This document shows, one piece after another, positions 61,053 through 64,000 of a stretch of 64,000 nucleotides of DNA (position 1 is its first letter; the number at the start of each line of letters is the position of its first letter). This stretch comes from Molanna angustata (lineage: Eukaryota; Arthropoda; Insecta; Trichoptera; Molannidae). The notes beneath the pieces are model-generated. The model was not told the origin of the DNA and ran no database searches. It was given only the letters and a program-made list of their open reading frames with translations. The position numbers and the translations under genes are program-made. The DNA lies in the NCBI GenBank assembly GCA_963576475.1, contig OY754965.1:3620269-3684268 (forward strand), read 5' to 3'.

Positions 61053-61257
61053 CTGAAATAAAAATATATATTTTATCAAATTATGGTCGTACCAACGTTC
61101 ATTAAAATAAATAATAAACTAATAATATTTTACACGTCGCATGAAGGTTGGTAATAGACGAAACTCACGATATTAACCGAGCGCTGACGAAAAAAGCCGA
61201 TAAAAAAAATACAATGTAAACGTAATAATGAAATCACTAATAACTAGAGAAACTTTT

Positions 61258-61440
61258 TGGGAAAAGCGATGTTATTTTTGTAGAAAAGCGGTGTTATTAT
61301 TTCCGTTAGTTTTTCTGAAAAGGAGTGCTGGTTTTTTAGAAAAGCGGTGTTATTATTCTCGTTAAATTTTCGGGAAAGGGGTGTTATTTTTGTAGAAAAC
61401 TAAAAGTGGTGTTATTTTTGTAGAAAACTAAACGTGGTAT
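61258..61440. repeat. Degenerate tandem repeat
   Basis: Repeats of AGAAAAGCGGTGTTATTATT and AAAACTAAAAGTGGTGTTAT with variable spacing of about 25-60 bases. Non-coding. Confidence 0.7.
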
Positions 61441-61451
61441 TTATGTATACG

Positions 61452-61486
61452 ATTGTTTACTTTGTATTTCATACAAAGTAAACAAT
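61452..61486. repeat. Short perfect hairpin
   Basis: ATTGTTTACTTTGTAT, a 3-base loop, then its exact reverse complement. Confidence 0.9.
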
Positions 61487-61639
61487 GATGTTATACTAGT
61501 TGTATTAAACCAGGAGTATTTTTATGGATTCTTTTTTGAAATTGATTTGTTTTTTAACAGAATGACATCAAATGTATAATGGACCTAAATCCTAATAACT
61601 GGTGTCCTTTACGTAACCATGTTATAAAAATACATAATA

Positions 61640-61950
61640 TGTGTAATCATCTCTGAAGCACGCCCATCATATTCATAAAAAAAACATTAAAATCAGACAA
61701 TGTTGTTAATAGTTATAAACGCTGAAGTGCGAATAGAAGAGTTTGATGTATTTCTTATAGATCCCATGAACATATCGTGACCACATTGAAATGGGACCAA
61801 TCGGAAGATTTCCCCTTTCTAATGAAATAAGAATCGTCGAAATCGGTCAATGTGGTAAAAAGAAATCGCTGAACAAAAAACGTAAAAAAAAGTTCACCTC
61901 AAATTGAAAACCTCCTCCATTTTTTGAATTCGGTTTAAAAATATGTATTA
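61640..61950 (+). repeat. Dispersed repeat, direct copy of 7985-8430
   Basis: AAATGGGACCAATCGGAAGA, AATCGTCGAAATCGGTCAAT and AAATCGCTGAAC occur in the same order as in the copy at 7985-8430. Confidence 0.75.
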
Positions 61951-62154
61951 TGTTGACTAGAAATATTAATATAAGAAAATAACAACGAACTTGGAAAATA
62001 TTGGGTAAATGTTGAAAAAAAAAACACAACTGAGTTATAACCCGATAAAAAAACGGGTCAATTGTGTGTATGAGATATCTAGCGACATCATTTGCTTGAT
62101 GTAGGTAACAAAAAAGTAAACATTATAAGACGACTAGAGGTAGCAGGACATAGG

Positions 62155-62272
62155 GTCGCATTACAGGAGTTATTTGAGAATTAAGTAAGAATAAGTTGAG
62201 GTCCCGTAAGAAGTATTCTCGCAGTACGGGACCTTATATTTTTCTCAAATAACTCTTGTAATACGACCCATA
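62155..62272. mobile_element. Short hairpin MITE with ATA target duplication
   Basis: GGGTCGCATTACAGGAGTTA on the left pairs with TAACTCTTGTAATACGACCC on the right, and TTTGAGAA/TTCTCAAA extends the stem to 28 bp. A second internal hairpin surrounds GGTCCCGTAAGAAG. ATA lies on both outer sides. The terminus is related to the GGCCCGGTATTACAG end at 1268. Confidence 0.8.
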
Positions 62273-62279
62273 GAATCGG

Positions 62280-63312
62280 AATGTTTGGCGTTATTATCCC
62301 TATTACTACTCCTTCAGGTGATGGTACATTATATATAATGAATTTGATCAGTAATGCGGTAGCATGTTTTCAACGAATACATACCTCTCCTATTATGTAC
62401 CTACATACATAGTTAATTAAATGTAACATAATATATTTCCTCCCTATAACTTCAGTACTACAGTGACAAGTAATAAAATCGTACATAGAGATGAACGTTT
62501 ACATTGTCTAAAATTATCAGACAAAACGACATCTGTGGTTATCAAACCAAATCTCATTTATGATCCACATCTTGAGATGCCATTGACATAATGATAATTT
62601 CTGAAAAAAGATACTATTCCATAGTGGCCGAAATTATCACAAAAAACAATGTATGACAAATAATATTTTCGGTGTCACTATTTTTACGACCGGAATTGGC
62701 GGGAAAAGCGTTTTCCCGCCAAAGAGTGTCTATTTACACGACAAATTTTCTGACGTCGTCTATGTTTTTAGGTCATTTATAACCATAGAAAGCGCAGATA
62801 AATCAAAATACAAAAATATTTATCTTTGTCATTTTTTCAATGGTCATAAAAATGCATCATGGAAACCAACTTGAAGAAAAAATAAATAATATTGGCATCT
62901 TATTACATTTACTTAATTTTATAAATCATTTTTTCATCGAGATCTACAATTATAACAAAGTATAAACAAAGGTAAATATTTTTATAACTTGATTTATCTG
63001 CTTTTTCTGTGGTTATTTTTGAGTTTCGTCTATGGTTGAGTCGTGTAAATAGTCGTAGCCTAATATTTTACTAGTCGCTATTGACAGACAACATTCGCAA
63101 AATAAAATTGTCTGGTTGTAATGTAAAAAAAATTATGACACTCATCAAAAGATGGCGCTAGTAGTTTTCATTAGCGCCACAACAAAATAATAATCAATAT
63201 TATTCGAGTGAAATTAGACAGTTGTTTTACAGAAAATTTCCTTAGATAATGTAAAATTTTTTTTTTTTCAATATTTAAAACTGTCACTTCATGATAGAAC
63301 TCCATAATCAAC
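62280..63312. other. AT-rich stretch, no gene seen
   Basis: No supported feature. I looked here for an upstream guanylate cyclase exon and did not find one. Confidence 0.45.
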
Positions 63313-63411
63313 TAAAATTATGAAAAAATTATATTTAATTTTACGTTCTACTTAAATTTAAGTAGGTAGAACGTAAAATTAAATATAATTTTTTCATAAT
63401 TTTAGTTAATG
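63313..63411. repeat. Long perfect hairpin
   Basis: CAACTAAAATTATGAAAAAA, TTATATTTAATTTTACGTTC and TACTT pair with the reverse complement at 63364-63411 around a TAAATT centre. The stem is about 45 bp with essentially no mismatch. Confidence 0.93.
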
Positions 63412-63439
63412 TAAAATATGTTTATAATTGAAGATTCAT

Positions 63440-63620
63440 TCTTATACTTCAATGGTGCTACCGTCTCAATCGAGCTTGGCCTCTTTCGAATACTCCAACT
63501 ATGCCTGTCTTCAGTCGCCGTTCTTTAGTTTGTAACTTGCAAGACCTGTGCCGTACCCCTCTTAATATCGTTCCTTCATCTCAGTCTTGGCCTTTCAACC
63601 TTTCTCCTACCCCCCAAAGA
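63440..63620 (-). pseudogene. RTE-type C-terminal fragment, decayed
   Basis: TCAATGGTGCTACCGTCTCA, GCCGTTCTTTAGTTTGTAAC and CATCTCAGTCTTGG follow the same order as 49648-49810 of the RTE-like element, with many substitutions. Confidence 0.75.
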
Positions 63621-64000
63621 TTGATATCTATTATTTTATTCAGCAATATAACACGCAAGCAGAATTTAATTTTACCGTGACTTTTGTCTACGATTTCGAA
63701 AATCAACGAATTGTGGTTTAACAGTACCTAATACTAGACCTGCGTATAGGTAATATATGGAACTTATATTATTTACTTTGTTTACAATCTGGCAACTCAA
63801 TAACACGTGTTACATTTTGAGATTTGTATTGAGCATCATAAACTCAGATCAAGATCACCAGGCTTATGAGAGAATTAACTAAAGCATGGGAACAAAACAA
63901 CTGTCAAAATAATATAATGTTATATTATATAGGTACGAAATTTATCAATATTTTATTTATTCAAGGTTACAGACAGTTTTTTTAAATATACATATAAATT
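63621..64000. other. AT-rich stretch, no gene seen
   Basis: No supported feature. Confidence 0.45.

Noticed and set aside
62653..62874. 73-codon ORF
   Set aside because: No recognisable domain, no splice or promoter support, and AT-rich composition like that of its surroundings.

Overview
This window is eukaryotic nuclear DNA, AT-rich, intron-rich and crowded with transposable elements. The mix of BEL/Pao, R1-like, Dong/R4-like, RTE- and Jockey-type elements, PIF/Harbinger derivatives and tRNA-derived SINEs, plus many GTAGGTA and TATGTATGT words, points to an insect. A moth or butterfly is my best guess, but that is inference.

The one host gene I can support is a receptor-type guanylate cyclase on the minus strand. 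Four exons with canonical splice sites and matching reading phases lie at 60968-61052, 47440-47592, 45498-45653 and 10723-10901. They encode the end of the extracellular ligand-binding domain, the juxtamembrane stretch and the single membrane helix. The upstream exons and the intracellular kinase-homology and cyclase exons were not found and are probably outside the window. The introns are about 13.4, 1.8 and 34.6 kb and hold most of the other features.

The large intron contains a nested stack. A repeat with CCAACTGTCGAT termini (25597-42750) is split by a BEL/Pao LTR retrotransposon (25989-42069, minus strand) with near-identical LTRs and a TGGGG target duplication. That element was later broken, partly inverted and filled with other insertions. 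These include a 5'-truncated R1-like element (from 32922), whose 3' untranslated region was in turn entered at a TTA microsatellite by a Dong/R4-like element with an intact 1229-codon ORF (35315-39224). Three copies of a 0.3-0.5 kb segment carrying what looks like a terminal exon of an unrecognised gene are also embedded there.

The left part (1-10.7 kb) holds a 32-bp tandem repeat, minisatellites, SINEs, two TIR elements, a truncated retroelement with a 13-bp target duplication, and a palindromic element. The middle (11-25 kb) has decayed non-LTR fragments, a foldback element, a Jockey-like element and a 112-bp dimeric satellite. The right part (43-64 kb) has RTE fragments, three copies of a 1.1-1.3 kb TIR family, a SINE inserted in one of them, two PIF/Harbinger derivatives, and several strong hairpins. 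Stretches not listed as features are AT-rich and I see no gene in them.
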